Shown one piece after another: positions 1 to 8,116 of a stretch of DNA of 36,394 nt. Source of the DNA: Anaerolineae bacterium (GTDB taxonomy: Bacteria; Chloroflexota; Anaerolineae; Aggregatilineales; Phototrophicaceae). The notes beneath the pieces are model-generated. The model was not told where the DNA came from. It did no database searches and saw only the letters and a program-made list of their open reading frames with translations. Location of the stretch: assembly GCA_022823165.1 (NCBI GenBank), contig JAJDXR010000002.1:1-36394 (forward strand), given 5' to 3'. Position numbers and translations under genes: made by a program. Every line of letters begins with the position of its first letter. The first letter of the stretch is position 1.

Positions 1-54
1 GTATTACACGATAAGGACGTTGTGCAAGCCCTGGAGTGATTGGAAGTGGTGAAT

Positions 55-166
55 TTAGGTTCTGTGGAGAAAACCGAGATACAAAGTACCCAGTTTCTCG
101 TATTGGGAAAAGACCCGCCGGAAATGCTTGATCTTATTGATGAAACATTCTACCAGGTAGCGCTGC
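55..166 (-). mobile_element. IS5-type transposase, C-terminal remnant
   Basis: Read on the minus strand, this stretch encodes LVECFINKIKHFRRVF followed by a YLGFLH element and a stop at 57-55. This is the characteristic C-terminal end of DDE transposases of the IS5 (IS427-like) group, where the NKIKHFRR block follows the catalytic Glu helix. Only about 35 residues are present. On the upstream side the reading frame breaks into the beta-lactamase-like pseudogene at about 160-166, so this is a junction fragment and not a whole element. The last residues after LGFLH differ from the usual ending, suggesting decay. Local base composition is more AT-rich than the neighbouring genes. Identification rests on recalled family motifs. 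Confidence 0.7.
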
Positions 167-397
167 CCAGGCTCTTGTCTTCATCCGCCAGCGGGAGGCG
201 CGCATCCAGGCTGATGACGCCCTCGCTCAACTGTTGACAGGCGGTCGCCAGAATGGGAATCTTGAAGGCGCTCGCCATCGGGAAGGCACGTCGCCGTTGA
301 CATCCAGCCGCGTATCCGATTCGATATGCCAGATCGCCACGCCGGCATCAATGCCAGCCGCGCTAATAATCTCCTCAATGCGTTCGACCAGCGTCAT
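150..397 (-). pseudogene. Class A beta-lactamase-like serine hydrolase, truncated and frameshifted
   Basis: An ATG at 397-395 overlaps the stop codon of the upstream enolase gene (TGATG), implying translational coupling. The first 38 codons read as a serine hydrolase N-terminus (ERIEEII...GVAIWHIESDTRLDVNGDVP). At about 279-284 the frame slips: one base is missing relative to a continuous frame. The next frame then reads MASAFKIPILATACQQLSEG. SAFK is the Ser-x-x-Lys nucleophile motif of class A beta-lactamases and related serine hydrolases. After LPLADEDKSLGS the reading runs into transposase sequence and stops at 152-150. About two thirds of the usual protein, including the SDN and KTG motifs, is missing. 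The gene is therefore doubly broken, by a frameshift and by an IS junction. A sequencing error could explain the frameshift but not the truncation. Confidence 0.72.
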
Positions 398-1551
398 CAG
401 CAACCTCCATAGGGATTCTGCTCGTGCCAGCGCTGCGCCGCCGCCTCCAGCCGATCGCGCTGCACCTCGACGCCGATGCCGTAGCCGTCGGCCGCTTCCA
501 GCGTGCTTTCCGGCCCCAGCACAAAGGGCGGCTCAGTCAGGTCAGCGCTGAAATAGCGGTCGGTCGCCGAGATATCCGAGGGCAGGTTGACCGCCGGCAG
601 CGCGGCGAAGGAAACATTAGCCGCCCGCCCCACGCCAATTTCCAGCATACCCCCCACCCACAGCGGCAAGTCATTCTCGGCGCAGATTCGATACATCTCC
701 AGGCTCTCCGTGAAGCCGCCCACGCGCGCCGGCTTGAGATTGAGGATGCCGATGGCGCCCACTTGCAGCGCGATATTTAAGTCGCTGGCCGACTTGACGC
801 TCTCGTCCAGGCAAATCGGCGTTTTCAGCCGCTTCTGCAGATGCCCGTGGTGGTAAATATCGTCATGCGCGAGCGGCTGCTCGATCATCAGCAAATCGAA
901 GGCGTCAAGCTGAGCCAGGTGCTCGGCATCGCCCGGCTGATAATCGCTGTTGGCGTCCAACATCAGCAGAATATCCGGATGCGCCGCCCGCACTGCCCGC
1001 GCCACCTCCACATCCCAACCGCGTTTAATCTTGAGCTTGATGCGCCCGTAACCCTGCGCCACGCGCTCGCTAACCGCCGCCACCGTCGCTTCCAGCGACG
1101 GCTGAATGCCAATGCTGACACCGACAGTCGCCCGCCCCTCGGACTCGTGACCCGCGGGCGCAAAATACGCGAAGCAGTCGGTCAAGCGCATGTCATTGCT
1201 CTTGGCGAAGGCGTCCCAAACCGCCGCTTCCAAGCCAGCCCGCGCATGGTGATTGCCGCGAAAGCGCTTGACCAGCGCCGGAAAATCGCGCGGGTCGGCC
1301 AGCGTCTCGCCCACAACAGCCGGCGCCATAAACTCCGTCAGGATATGTTCAGCCGTCACCGCCGTTTCCTGCCCGTAGCCTGGCCAGAACTCAATCGAAC
1401 ATTCACCCCAACCCACCACGCCCGCTTCCGTCGTCAACTCGACCAGCACCGCCACCTTGTCGGTCTCGGCGCCGAAACTGGTCTCGAAGGGCGAAAGATA
1501 GGGCAGCAGCACCGTATGCAACTCAATGGATCGAATCGTTATCGCTTTCAA
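397..1551 (-). CDS. N-succinylamino acid racemase / o-succinylbenzoate synthase family (enolase superfamily)
   Basis: An enolase-superfamily enzyme of the muconate-lactonizing subgroup, about 384 residues. From the TTG at 1551 I see the KxK base pair K172/K174 (GRIKLKIKRG), the metal ligands D199 (LMLDANSD), E224 (IEQPL) and D249 (CLDES), and the opposite base K273 (LNLKPARVGG). The spacing of 25, 25 and 24 residues between these is that of NSAR/OSBS type 2 (MenC2) enzymes. The C-terminal GGMLEIGVGRA also fits. Chemistry in the family is succinylbenzoate formation or N-acyl/N-succinyl amino acid racemisation. No other menaquinone gene is nearby, so an amino acid racemase or dipeptide epimerase role is more likely. 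The TTG start is chosen because AAGGGA lies six bases upstream; the frame stays open to 1569. The gene overlaps the next gene by one base and diverges from the M81 pair. Confidence 0.82.
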   Translation of the reverse strand: MKAITIRSIELHTVLLPYLSPFETSFGAETDKVAVLVELTTEAGVVGWGECSIEFWPGYGQETAVTAEHILTEFMAPAVVGETLADPRDFPALVKRFRGNHHARAGLEAAVWDAFAKSNDMRLTDCFAYFAPAGHESEGRATVGVSIGIQPSLEATVAAVSERVAQGYGRIKLKIKRGWDVEVARAVRAAHPDILLMLDANSDYQPGDAEHLAQLDAFDLLMIEQPLAHDDIYHHGHLQKRLKTPICLDESVKSASDLNIALQVGAIGILNLKPARVGGFTESLEMYRICAENDLPLWVGGMLEIGVGRAANVSFAALPAVNLPSDISATDRYFSADLTEPPFVLGPESTLEAADGYGIGVEVQRDRLEAAAQRWHEQNPYGGC

Positions 1552-1629
1552 GTCGTTTCCCTTCAGCAATGCCGGCGCGAACCGGCCTTGCCCGCGTCAG
1601 GCATTATCATTCAATCGGGAGCAAAGCCT

Positions 1630-1657
1630 ATTATAGCAACCCGCCTTGCCCCCGCAA
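1630..1657 (-). promoter_or_regulatory. Candidate sigma70-type promoter for the NSAR/OSBS-like gene
   Basis: On the minus strand a perfect TATAAT (1635-1630) is preceded, after 16 bases, by TTGCGG (1657-1652). It lies about 80 bases upstream of the chosen TTG start and back to back with the candidate promoter of the M81 genes. Confidence 0.45.
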
Positions 1658-1675
1658 CCAAAGCCGCAAGATTTC

Positions 1676-1704
1676 TTGCGCTCCCGCCGTCAAGCGTCTA
1701 TATT
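1676..1704 (+). promoter_or_regulatory. Candidate sigma70-type promoter for the M81 gene pair
   Basis: TTGCGC (1676-1681) and TATATT (1699-1704) are separated by exactly 17 bases. The -10 box ends about 32 bases before the ATG at 1737, which itself has a GCAGGAG ribosome-binding site. The spacing and position are good; the -35 match is moderate. Confidence 0.45.
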
Positions 1705-1736
1705 CTACTGATGTAACAAGTGCAGGAGCCGCGCTC

Positions 1737-3203
1737 ATGAGAGTATTCGCCGGCGGCATATCGACCGAAACCAATACCTTCTCGCCCATGCCGACGGGCC
1801 TGGCTGACTTCGACATCGCGCGCGCCGCCGATCTCGACGAGAGCGGCCAGATGGGCGGCTTTGGCGGTCCTTTCAATATCTTCCGCCAACGCTGCCAGGA
1901 ACGGGGCTGGGATTACCGCTTCAGCCTCTACGCCTCCGCGCAACCCGCCGGCACAACTGTCCGCGGGGTTTATGAAAGCCTGCGCGATGAATTACTGGAG
2001 GCGCTGCAAGCCGCCCTGCCGGTCGATATCGTCTTGCTGCCGCTGCACGGCGCCATGGTGACCGAGGGCTATGACGACTGCGAGACCGATATCGCCACCC
2101 GCGCGCGCGAGATCGCCGGACCCGGCGCCAAAATCGGCATTGAGCTCGACCTGCACTGCGATTTGACCCAGGAATTGATCGACGCGGTGGACGCCGTCGT
2201 CATCTTCAAAGAGTACCCCCACACCGACATCAACGAACGCGCCGAGGAACTCTTCGCTATCATCGCCGCTGCCGCCGAGGGGGCGACAAGCCCGACCATG
2301 GCGCTCTACGATTGCCGCATGATCGGCCTCTTTCTGACACCATTCGAGCCAATGCGCGGCTTCGTCGATGACATGATCGCCCGTGAAGCCGACCCGGTCG
2401 TTTTGTCGCTCTCCCTGGCGCACTGTTTCCCCTGGGCTGATGTGCCCAGTTGCGGCGCTCAGATGCTGGCCATCACCGATGACGACCCCGCGCTGGCGGC
2501 TGAACTGGCGCAGGAATTCGGCCAGCGCTTCGTCGCTATGCGCCATGCCCTGGACCCGCCCTCCCTGTCCCTGGACGAAGCGCTCGATAAAGCGCTGGCC
2601 GCTGACACAGGCCCCGTGGTGGTCGCCGACCAAGCCGATAACGCCGGCGGCGGCGCGCCCGGCGATTCCACCTTCGTCCTGCGCGCCCTGCTTGAACGCG
2701 GCGTGACAGACGCCGCTCTGGGCATGATCTGGGACCCGGTCGCCGTAACTGTCGTCATGTCCGCCGGCGAAGGCGCAACGATTGACTTGCGTCTGGGCGG
2801 CAAGATGGGTCCCATGTCCGGCGACCCGCTGGATCTGCGCGCGACCGTAGCCGGCATTGCCGCGGATATGAAGCAGCAGTGGACGCAGAGCAATGGCCCG
2901 GTCGCGGTCGACTGCGGCGATGCCGTCTGCCTGCACTGTCAAGGCATCGACATTATCGTCAACAGCATCCGCCGGCAAGTTTTCAGCCCGACGGTATTCT
3001 CCAATTTCGGCATCGATCCGACATCAAAACGGCTGCTGGTCGTTAAATCAACCCAGCACTTTTACGCCGGCTTCGCGCCGATAGCCAGCGAGATCATCTA
3101 CATGGCCGGTCCCGGCGCCGTCGCCCCGCGCTTCCGTGAGATACCCTACCAGCGCGCCGATTTGCGCAAGTATCCCTGGCTGGACGATCCCTTCGCCAAT
3201 TGA
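1737..3203 (+). CDS. M81 family metallopeptidase (MlrC-like), first copy
   Basis: A 488-residue member of peptidase family M81, typified by microcystinase MlrC. The N-terminal DUF1485 domain starts with the family signature GGISTETNTFSPMPTGLADF. It has LLPLHGAM (H104), the probable zinc pair D138/H140 (ELDLHCDLT) and H162 (KEYPHTDIN). The 22-residue gap from H140 to H162 matches the gap recalled for MlrC zinc ligands. The C-terminal MlrC_C domain shows DQADNAGGGAPGDSTFVLRA and KSTQHFYAGFAPIASE. There is no signal peptide, so it is cytoplasmic. The ATG at 1737 has GGAG upstream; the frame is open further back to 1569, but that stretch contains the promoters. It is followed after 12 bases by a second M81 gene. 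The substrate is unknown: members cleave linear peptides or unusual amides, and microcystin is not implied. Confidence 0.87.
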   Translation: MRVFAGGISTETNTFSPMPTGLADFDIARAADLDESGQMGGFGGPFNIFRQRCQERGWDYRFSLYASAQPAGTTVRGVYESLRDELLEALQAALPVDIVLLPLHGAMVTEGYDDCETDIATRAREIAGPGAKIGIELDLHCDLTQELIDAVDAVVIFKEYPHTDINERAEELFAIIAAAAEGATSPTMALYDCRMIGLFLTPFEPMRGFVDDMIAREADPVVLSLSLAHCFPWADVPSCGAQMLAITDDDPALAAELAQEFGQRFVAMRHALDPPSLSLDEALDKALAADTGPVVVADQADNAGGGAPGDSTFVLRALLERGVTDAALGMIWDPVAVTVVMSAGEGATIDLRLGGKMGPMSGDPLDLRATVAGIAADMKQQWTQSNGPVAVDCGDAVCLHCQGIDIIVNSIRRQVFSPTVFSNFGIDPTSKRLLVVKSTQHFYAGFAPIASEIIYMAGPGAVAPRFREIPYQRADLRKYPWLDDPFAN

Positions 3204-3215
3204 TCGGAGGCTTTC

Positions 3216-4622
3216 ATGCACAGAATCGCCGCTGGCGGCATCGCCATCGAATGCGCCACCTTCTCACCCCTGCTTTCGGAATTGTCCGACTTTCGGGTCC
3301 TGCGCGGGGCCGAGCTTGATTCGCGCTACCCCTTCATCTCAGCCATCGACGGCATCGATTTCGTCCCGCTGCTGCACGCCAATGCCGTGCCCGGCGGCGT
3401 CGTGCGGCGCTCGGCCTACGATGCGCTCAAGACCGAATTCCTCGCCGGACTGGCGGCGGGCGCGCCCTGGGACGGCGTCTACCTTGATATGCACGGCGCC
3501 ATGGCGGTCGAAGGGCTGGATGATGCCGAAGCCGACTTCATTGGGGCTGTGCGTACGCTGGTCGGGCCCGACTGCCCCATCAGCGCCAGCTATGACTTAC
3601 ACGGCAACCTGTCAACAGCCATCATGGAGCAGCTGGACCTCGTCACCGCCTACCGTACCGCGCCCCACGAAGACGCTATCGAAACCCGTGAACGCGCTCT
3701 GCGGCTGCTCCTGCGCTGCCTGCAAGCGGGGCGGCGCCCGCGCAAAGCCTTCATCCGCATCCCCCTGCTGCTCTCCGGCGAGCGCACCATGACCCTGATT
3801 GAACCGGGCCGCAGCGTTTACGCCGGCATCCCCGAGCTCATCGACGGCGACGCCGTGCTGGACGTTTCGCTGCTGGTCGGCTTCACCTGGGCTGACCAAG
3901 CCCGCAGCCAGGCGGCGGCCGTGGCCATCGGTTGGGATGAAGCAGCCACCCGGTCCGCCGCGCGCAGCCTGGCAAGCGCCTATTGGGGCGCCCGCCGCGA
4001 CTTCGACTTCGGCGTACCCACCGGCAGCGTCGACGACTGCATCAGCCTGGCGCTGGCGGCGGACGAATCAACGGTCTTCCTCAGCGACTCCGGCGACAAT
4101 ATCACTGCCGGAGCCGCCGGCGACTGCCCCTTCGTGCTGGAGCGCATGTTGGCGCGCGCCGTACCGCAGTCGCTCTTCGCCGGCATCACCGACGCCAGCG
4201 CAGTCGCCGCTTGCTTCGATGCGGGCTCGGGCGCGCGACTGACGCTTTCGCTCGGCGGCAAGCTTGACCCCCTGCACGGGCATCCGCTGACCGTCAACGG
4301 TATCGTGAAGCGCCTGGGCGACAGCCCAGAACGAGGCCGGCAAGTGGTCCTGACTGTTGACAATGTCGATGTCGTCCTGAGCGAACGCCGCAGCGGCTTC
4401 ACCGCGCTGGCGCGTTTCTCCGAGCTGGACATTGACCCGCTCGATTACAAGATTGTTTGTCTGAAACTGGGCTACCTCGTCCCCGATTTTCAGCGCATCG
4501 CCCCGCTGGCCGTCATGGCGCTTAGCCCGGGCGCGGTCTATGCCTTGCCCGAGACCCTGCCCTTCCACAAGCTCATACGTCCCATCTATCCCTTCGACCG
4601 CGATTTTGACTGGACGCCCTGA
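3216..4622 (+). CDS. M81 family metallopeptidase (MlrC-like), second copy
   Basis: A 468-residue paralogue of the preceding gene in the same family. Visible motifs are AGGIAIECATFSP at the N-terminus, LDMHGAM (H93), the zinc pair D127/H129 (SYDLHGNLS) and H151 (RTAPHEDAIETR). The 22-residue gap from H129 to H151 is conserved. The second domain has SDSGDNITAGAAGDCPFVLE. CGGAGGC lies seven bases before the ATG, and only 12 bases separate it from the first copy, so the two are surely co-transcribed. The copies differ at the N-terminus (the first keeps TETNTFSP, this one IECATFSP), which points to different substrates or a heteromeric pair more than to a recent duplication. It lacks a signal peptide. 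It converges on the Asp-box protein gene after 84 bases. Confidence 0.85.
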   Translation: MHRIAAGGIAIECATFSPLLSELSDFRVLRGAELDSRYPFISAIDGIDFVPLLHANAVPGGVVRRSAYDALKTEFLAGLAAGAPWDGVYLDMHGAMAVEGLDDAEADFIGAVRTLVGPDCPISASYDLHGNLSTAIMEQLDLVTAYRTAPHEDAIETRERALRLLLRCLQAGRRPRKAFIRIPLLLSGERTMTLIEPGRSVYAGIPELIDGDAVLDVSLLVGFTWADQARSQAAAVAIGWDEAATRSAARSLASAYWGARRDFDFGVPTGSVDDCISLALAADESTVFLSDSGDNITAGAAGDCPFVLERMLARAVPQSLFAGITDASAVAACFDAGSGARLTLSLGGKLDPLHGHPLTVNGIVKRLGDSPERGRQVVLTVDNVDVVLSERRSGFTALARFSELDIDPLDYKIVCLKLGYLVPDFQRIAPLAVMALSPGAVYALPETLPFHKLIRPIYPFDRDFDWTP

Positions 4623-4706
4623 GCCAAGACCTTCCGCGTACCCGCGCGGCAATCGCTCGCAACCCGCCGTCAGGCCGCAGGCAACCCGACGACGCCGCCG
4701 CGCGGT

Positions 4707-7700
4707 CTAGAGCTGATCGACCGCCTCCAAGCCCAGCTCGCGCACCAGCGCGTTGAAGTCCGCCACAGTTTCGCCCAGATCCGTCCGCAAGTAAGCCACA
4801 TGACCATCAAGCTCATCGCAGAGCTGAGCGAATACCTCGCGCGCTTGCTGTGGCGGCGCATAATCAGCGCTATCCACCGAGTCCATCAGCGCATTGAACT
4901 TCTCGTGCAGGCCGCTGGCGTACAACTGCGACTCCGTGTAGCCGACGTTGATTAGCTGGGGCAGCAGCCGCTCGACCTCAGCCGAGATGCCCGCCGCGCC
5001 GGCTTGTAAAGCCGCATCGCCGCTGCGCCCCGCCCAGGCCGCCACCTGCCGCTTGAGCGCCACCAGCCTGTTAATGAGCTCGTTGTTCTGCGACAACCGC
5101 TCGCGGATGTCCAGCAGCATCTCCAGCTGCACCTCATAATCCGCCGCCGGCGTCTCCACGCGGGGGTCCGCCAGCAGCGTAAAGCGCTGAACGCTGCGCG
5201 CATCGCCGACGACCAGCTCCGCCTGATATTCACCGGGCGCGACCATGGGACCATCCGGGCGCTCCCACCAGCCGGCGACGCCCTCAACCGCAGCCGAGCC
5301 CTCATAGCGCATATTCCAATGGAAGCGGTGGATTCCCGCGTCGGCGCTGAGTTCGCCCGCCGCGCTGCTGTAGCCCCGGATCAGCTCGCCGTCCAGCGCG
5401 CGCATGTTCAGCTCAACCGGCTCATCGGCTCCCTCGTCCAGAACATAGACAAATACGATGCCCGCCGGCGGATTGTGACCGGCGTTCAAGAAATGGGGCC
5501 GGTCGGAGCCCGCGCCGCCGGTGAATGCCGCCACGCTCGTTCCCACACCGCCATAGTTCACCATATCAGCGCCGTAATTCTCGTCCCAGCCGCCGAAGCC
5601 CGGGTAGGCGCGCATGCGCGCTTTCGGCGCCGGCGCAAACAAGCGCGCGCTTCCGTCGTCAATTTCGCCTGAGGTTTGCCGCAGCGGCGACAAATCATCC
5701 AGGATCCAGAAGGAGCGCCCGTGCGTCGCCACCACCAGATCGTCATCCTTCACCACCAGGTCGTGAATCGGGCAAACGGGCAGGTTGCCGCCGGCTCGCC
5801 GCCAATTGCCGCCATCGTCAAATGAGATGTAAATGCCCGTCTCCGTACCGGCATACAGCAGGCCGCGCCGCTGCGGATCTTCGCGGATGACGCGCGTGAA
5901 CTCATGCTCGGGGATGCCGCCGCTGATTGCCGTCCAGGTCTCGCCGTAGTCAGTAGTCTTGTAGAGATAGGGTCGCGTATCGTCGAGCTTGTAACGCGTA
6001 GCCGCCAGGTAAGCCGCGCCCGCTTGATGCGGCGAGAGATCAATGATGCTGATCAGCGCCCACTCGGGCAAGTCCGGCGGACTGATCTCCCGCCAGGTTG
6101 CGCCGCCATCGCGTGAGATATGCGCCAAGCCGTCATCACTGCCCGCCCAGAGCTCGCCAGCCTGATGCGGCGATTCCGCCAGCGCGAAGATATTGCAGTA
6201 GACTTCGGCGCCGGTATTGTCGCGCGTGATTGGCCCCCCGGAAGCCTTGAGTTTCTCGGGATCGTTGCGCGTCAAATCGGGACTGATCACCTCGAAGCTG
6301 GCGCCCAGATCGGTTGAGCGGTGCAGGTGCTGGCTGCAGACGTAGAGCACATCGGGATCGTGCTGCGAGAACATGATCGGGAATGTCCACTGAAAGCGGT
6401 ACTTCATGCGCTCGGCGCCCACGCCCCAACCGTAGAGCTCGGGCCAGGCCGTGATGATCCACTTCTGCCCGCTGCGATGGTTGTACATCGTCATCAGGTC
6501 GTTATAGGCGCGCTGACCAATGGGACCCGAAGCCACCACAATATCGGGATCATCCGGCTTGATGGCGATGTAGCCGCTCTCTCCGCCGCCCGGCGCATAC
6601 CAGTCGCGCTCGTGGATGGCGCCGTCGACCGTGGCGCTGGGCACGCTGATGGCGGTGTTGTCCTGCTGCGAGCCATAGACGCGATAGGGAAAGCGGTCGT
6701 CCGTACAAACATGATAGAGCTGCGCCGTCGGCTGATTGTAAATCGACGACCAGCTGCGCCCACCGTTAAAGGAGATGCAAGCGCCGCCATCGTTGCCCCG
6801 CGCCATGCGCTGATTGTCCGCCGGGTCAATCCACAGCGCATGCTCATCGCCGTGAGGCGTCGGCAGCGTCTTGAACGTCGCGCCGCCGTCGGTCGACTTC
6901 CACAAACTGTAATTCTGGATGTAAACGGTGTCGGGATCCTGCGTGTCGGCGGTGACGTGCATGTAATACCAGGGGCGCGTCCGCAACAGCGACTCTTCGC
7001 TCAGACGAATCCAGGTCTCGCCGTAGTCGTCCGAGCGGAAGACGGCGCCGTCCTCCGCCTCAATGCAAGCCCAGACGCGCCCGGCCTGCGCCGGCGACGC
7101 CGCCACGCCGATCTTGCCCAGCAGGCCGGTCGGCAGCCCGGCATTGCGCGTGATCTCTTGCCAGCTATCGCCGCCGTCCAGGCTGCGCCACAAGCCGCAA
7201 TCGGGACCGCCATTCTCCAATTTGTGCGGATAGCGCTGCGCCTGCCAGACCGCCGCGAAGAGAATGCGCGGATTATTCACATCCATAGCGATATCGTGAG
7301 AACCGGCGCGTTCGCTCTTGAAGAGGATATGCTCCCAGCTGGCGCCGCCATCGCGCGAACGGTAGACGCCGCGCTCGGCATTGGGACCAAAGGCGCGCCC
7401 AAAAGCCGCCACATAAACGGTGTCGGGATCCTGCGGATGAATGACAATCTTGCCAATATGCCGTGACTCGCTCAAGCCGATATGGCGCCAGCTCATGCCG
7501 GTGTCGTCCGATTTGTAGACGCCATCGCCGTGCGATACATTGCCTCGGATAGTGCTCTCGCCCGTGCCGGCATAGATCACGTTGGGGTCCGACGCCGACG
7601 CAGCCAGCGCGCCGATGGCGGCCGTGTTGAAATAGCCATCCGAGATATTACGCCAATAGGTTCCGCCATCGGTGGTCTTCCAGACGCCGCCGGCGCATGC

Positions 7701-7847
7701 GCCCATATAGAAAGTCATCTTCTGGTGGATATCGCCGGCCACAGCCACCACGCGTCCGCCGCGATGCGGCCCAATACAGCGCCAATCCAGCTTGTCCAGC
7801 AGCTGCCCTCTGACCTCGCTTGTTCTCTGGGAAACTGATTCGCCCAT
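4707..7847 (-). CDS. Asp-box (BNR) beta-propeller protein, VPS10/sortilin-like
   Basis: A 1046-residue protein with at least ten Asp-box motifs of the S/T-x-D-x-G-x-T/S-W type spread over roughly residues 55-690. Examples are KTTDGGTYW, KSDDTGMSW, RSRDGGASW, RSLDGGDSW, RSDDYGETW and KTTDYGETW. These form one or two beta-propellers as in sortilin, GH74 and sialidases. After the typical end VATHGRSFWILDD come a FlgD/Ig-like beta domain with a FHWNMRY element (about 830-900) and a helical, probably coiled tail (about 920-1046). No signal peptide or membrane segment is visible at the N-terminus, unusual for a family that is normally exported. The ATG at 7847 has a weak AGG upstream. An enzymatic role (glycosidase or peptidase) cannot be assigned, because the Asp-boxes only show the fold. 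Confidence 0.8.
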   Translation of the reverse strand: MGESVSQRTSEVRGQLLDKLDWRCIGPHRGGRVVAVAGDIHQKMTFYMGACAGGVWKTTDGGTYWRNISDGYFNTAAIGALAASASDPNVIYAGTGESTIRGNVSHGDGVYKSDDTGMSWRHIGLSESRHIGKIVIHPQDPDTVYVAAFGRAFGPNAERGVYRSRDGGASWEHILFKSERAGSHDIAMDVNNPRILFAAVWQAQRYPHKLENGGPDCGLWRSLDGGDSWQEITRNAGLPTGLLGKIGVAASPAQAGRVWACIEAEDGAVFRSDDYGETWIRLSEESLLRTRPWYYMHVTADTQDPDTVYIQNYSLWKSTDGGATFKTLPTPHGDEHALWIDPADNQRMARGNDGGACISFNGGRSWSSIYNQPTAQLYHVCTDDRFPYRVYGSQQDNTAISVPSATVDGAIHERDWYAPGGGESGYIAIKPDDPDIVVASGPIGQRAYNDLMTMYNHRSGQKWIITAWPELYGWGVGAERMKYRFQWTFPIMFSQHDPDVLYVCSQHLHRSTDLGASFEVISPDLTRNDPEKLKASGGPITRDNTGAEVYCNIFALAESPHQAGELWAGSDDGLAHISRDGGATWREISPPDLPEWALISIIDLSPHQAGAAYLAATRYKLDDTRPYLYKTTDYGETWTAISGGIPEHEFTRVIREDPQRRGLLYAGTETGIYISFDDGGNWRRAGGNLPVCPIHDLVVKDDDLVVATHGRSFWILDDLSPLRQTSGEIDDGSARLFAPAPKARMRAYPGFGGWDENYGADMVNYGGVGTSVAAFTGGAGSDRPHFLNAGHNPPAGIVFVYVLDEGADEPVELNMRALDGELIRGYSSAAGELSADAGIHRFHWNMRYEGSAAVEGVAGWWERPDGPMVAPGEYQAELVVGDARSVQRFTLLADPRVETPAADYEVQLEMLLDIRERLSQNNELINRLVALKRQVAAWAGRSGDAALQAGAAGISAEVERLLPQLINVGYTESQLYASGLHEKFNALMDSVDSADYAPPQQAREVFAQLCDELDGHVAYLRTDLGETVADFNALVRELGLEAVDQL

Positions 7848-8050
7848 TTGCCTGCGCTTTCTGCCAGTCGTTTAACTGCTCCGTTAAGAAATCGCCTTCA
7901 TCCGCACGTCGGTTTATCGTGCGCTTCCAGCCGACGCGCCAGGCTGATTTTACCCAGCTTCGGCCAATCGCGCACACTCCCCTCGATTGGCGCGCACGGC
8001 CAGCCAAGTGCGGCGCCATTCTGTCAGTCTCAATCAATTCGCGCGAATAT

Positions 8051-8079
8051 TTGGTCTCAGCCACAATCTGCGTTACAAT
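8051..8079 (+). promoter_or_regulatory. Candidate promoter of the LacI-family gene
   Basis: TTGGTC (8051-8056) and TACAAT (8074-8079) are separated by 17 bases. The predicted start, around 8086, falls directly before the palindrome at 8089-8102, which places an operator over the start region. Confidence 0.55.
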
Positions 8080-8088
8080 ACCGCTTAA

Positions 8089-8102
8089 CGAAAACGGTTT
8101 CG
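8089..8102 (+). promoter_or_regulatory. LacI/GalR-type operator, probably autoregulatory
   Basis: CGAAAACGGTTTCG is a near-perfect palindrome: arms of seven bases match at six positions, with the central CG typical of LacI/GalR operators. It lies 14 bases before the ATG of the LacI-family gene and just downstream of its -10 box, where a repressor would block initiation. I found no second clear copy before the binding-protein gene. Confidence 0.6.
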
Positions 8103-8116
8103 ATAGTTGCTGGTCC

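Noticed and set aside
1..39. Possible C-terminus of a plus-strand gene ending at 39 (VLHDKDVVQALE)
   Set aside because: Only 12 codons are visible and no family is recognisable; the region may be IS flank.
40..237. Plus-strand open frame of 65 codons at the left edge
   Set aside because: Its sequence (DETFYQVAL) is the antisense reading of the IS5-type transposase end; the second half is antisense to the beta-lactamase-like remnant.
4623..4706. Two CCGCGCGG sites between the second M81 gene and the Asp-box gene as a hairpin
   Set aside because: The loop would be about 50 bases and such GC strings arise by chance in this composition.
6321..7466. Plus-strand open frame of 381 codons
   Set aside because: It is antisense to the Asp-box protein, whose repeated motifs prove the minus strand is coding.
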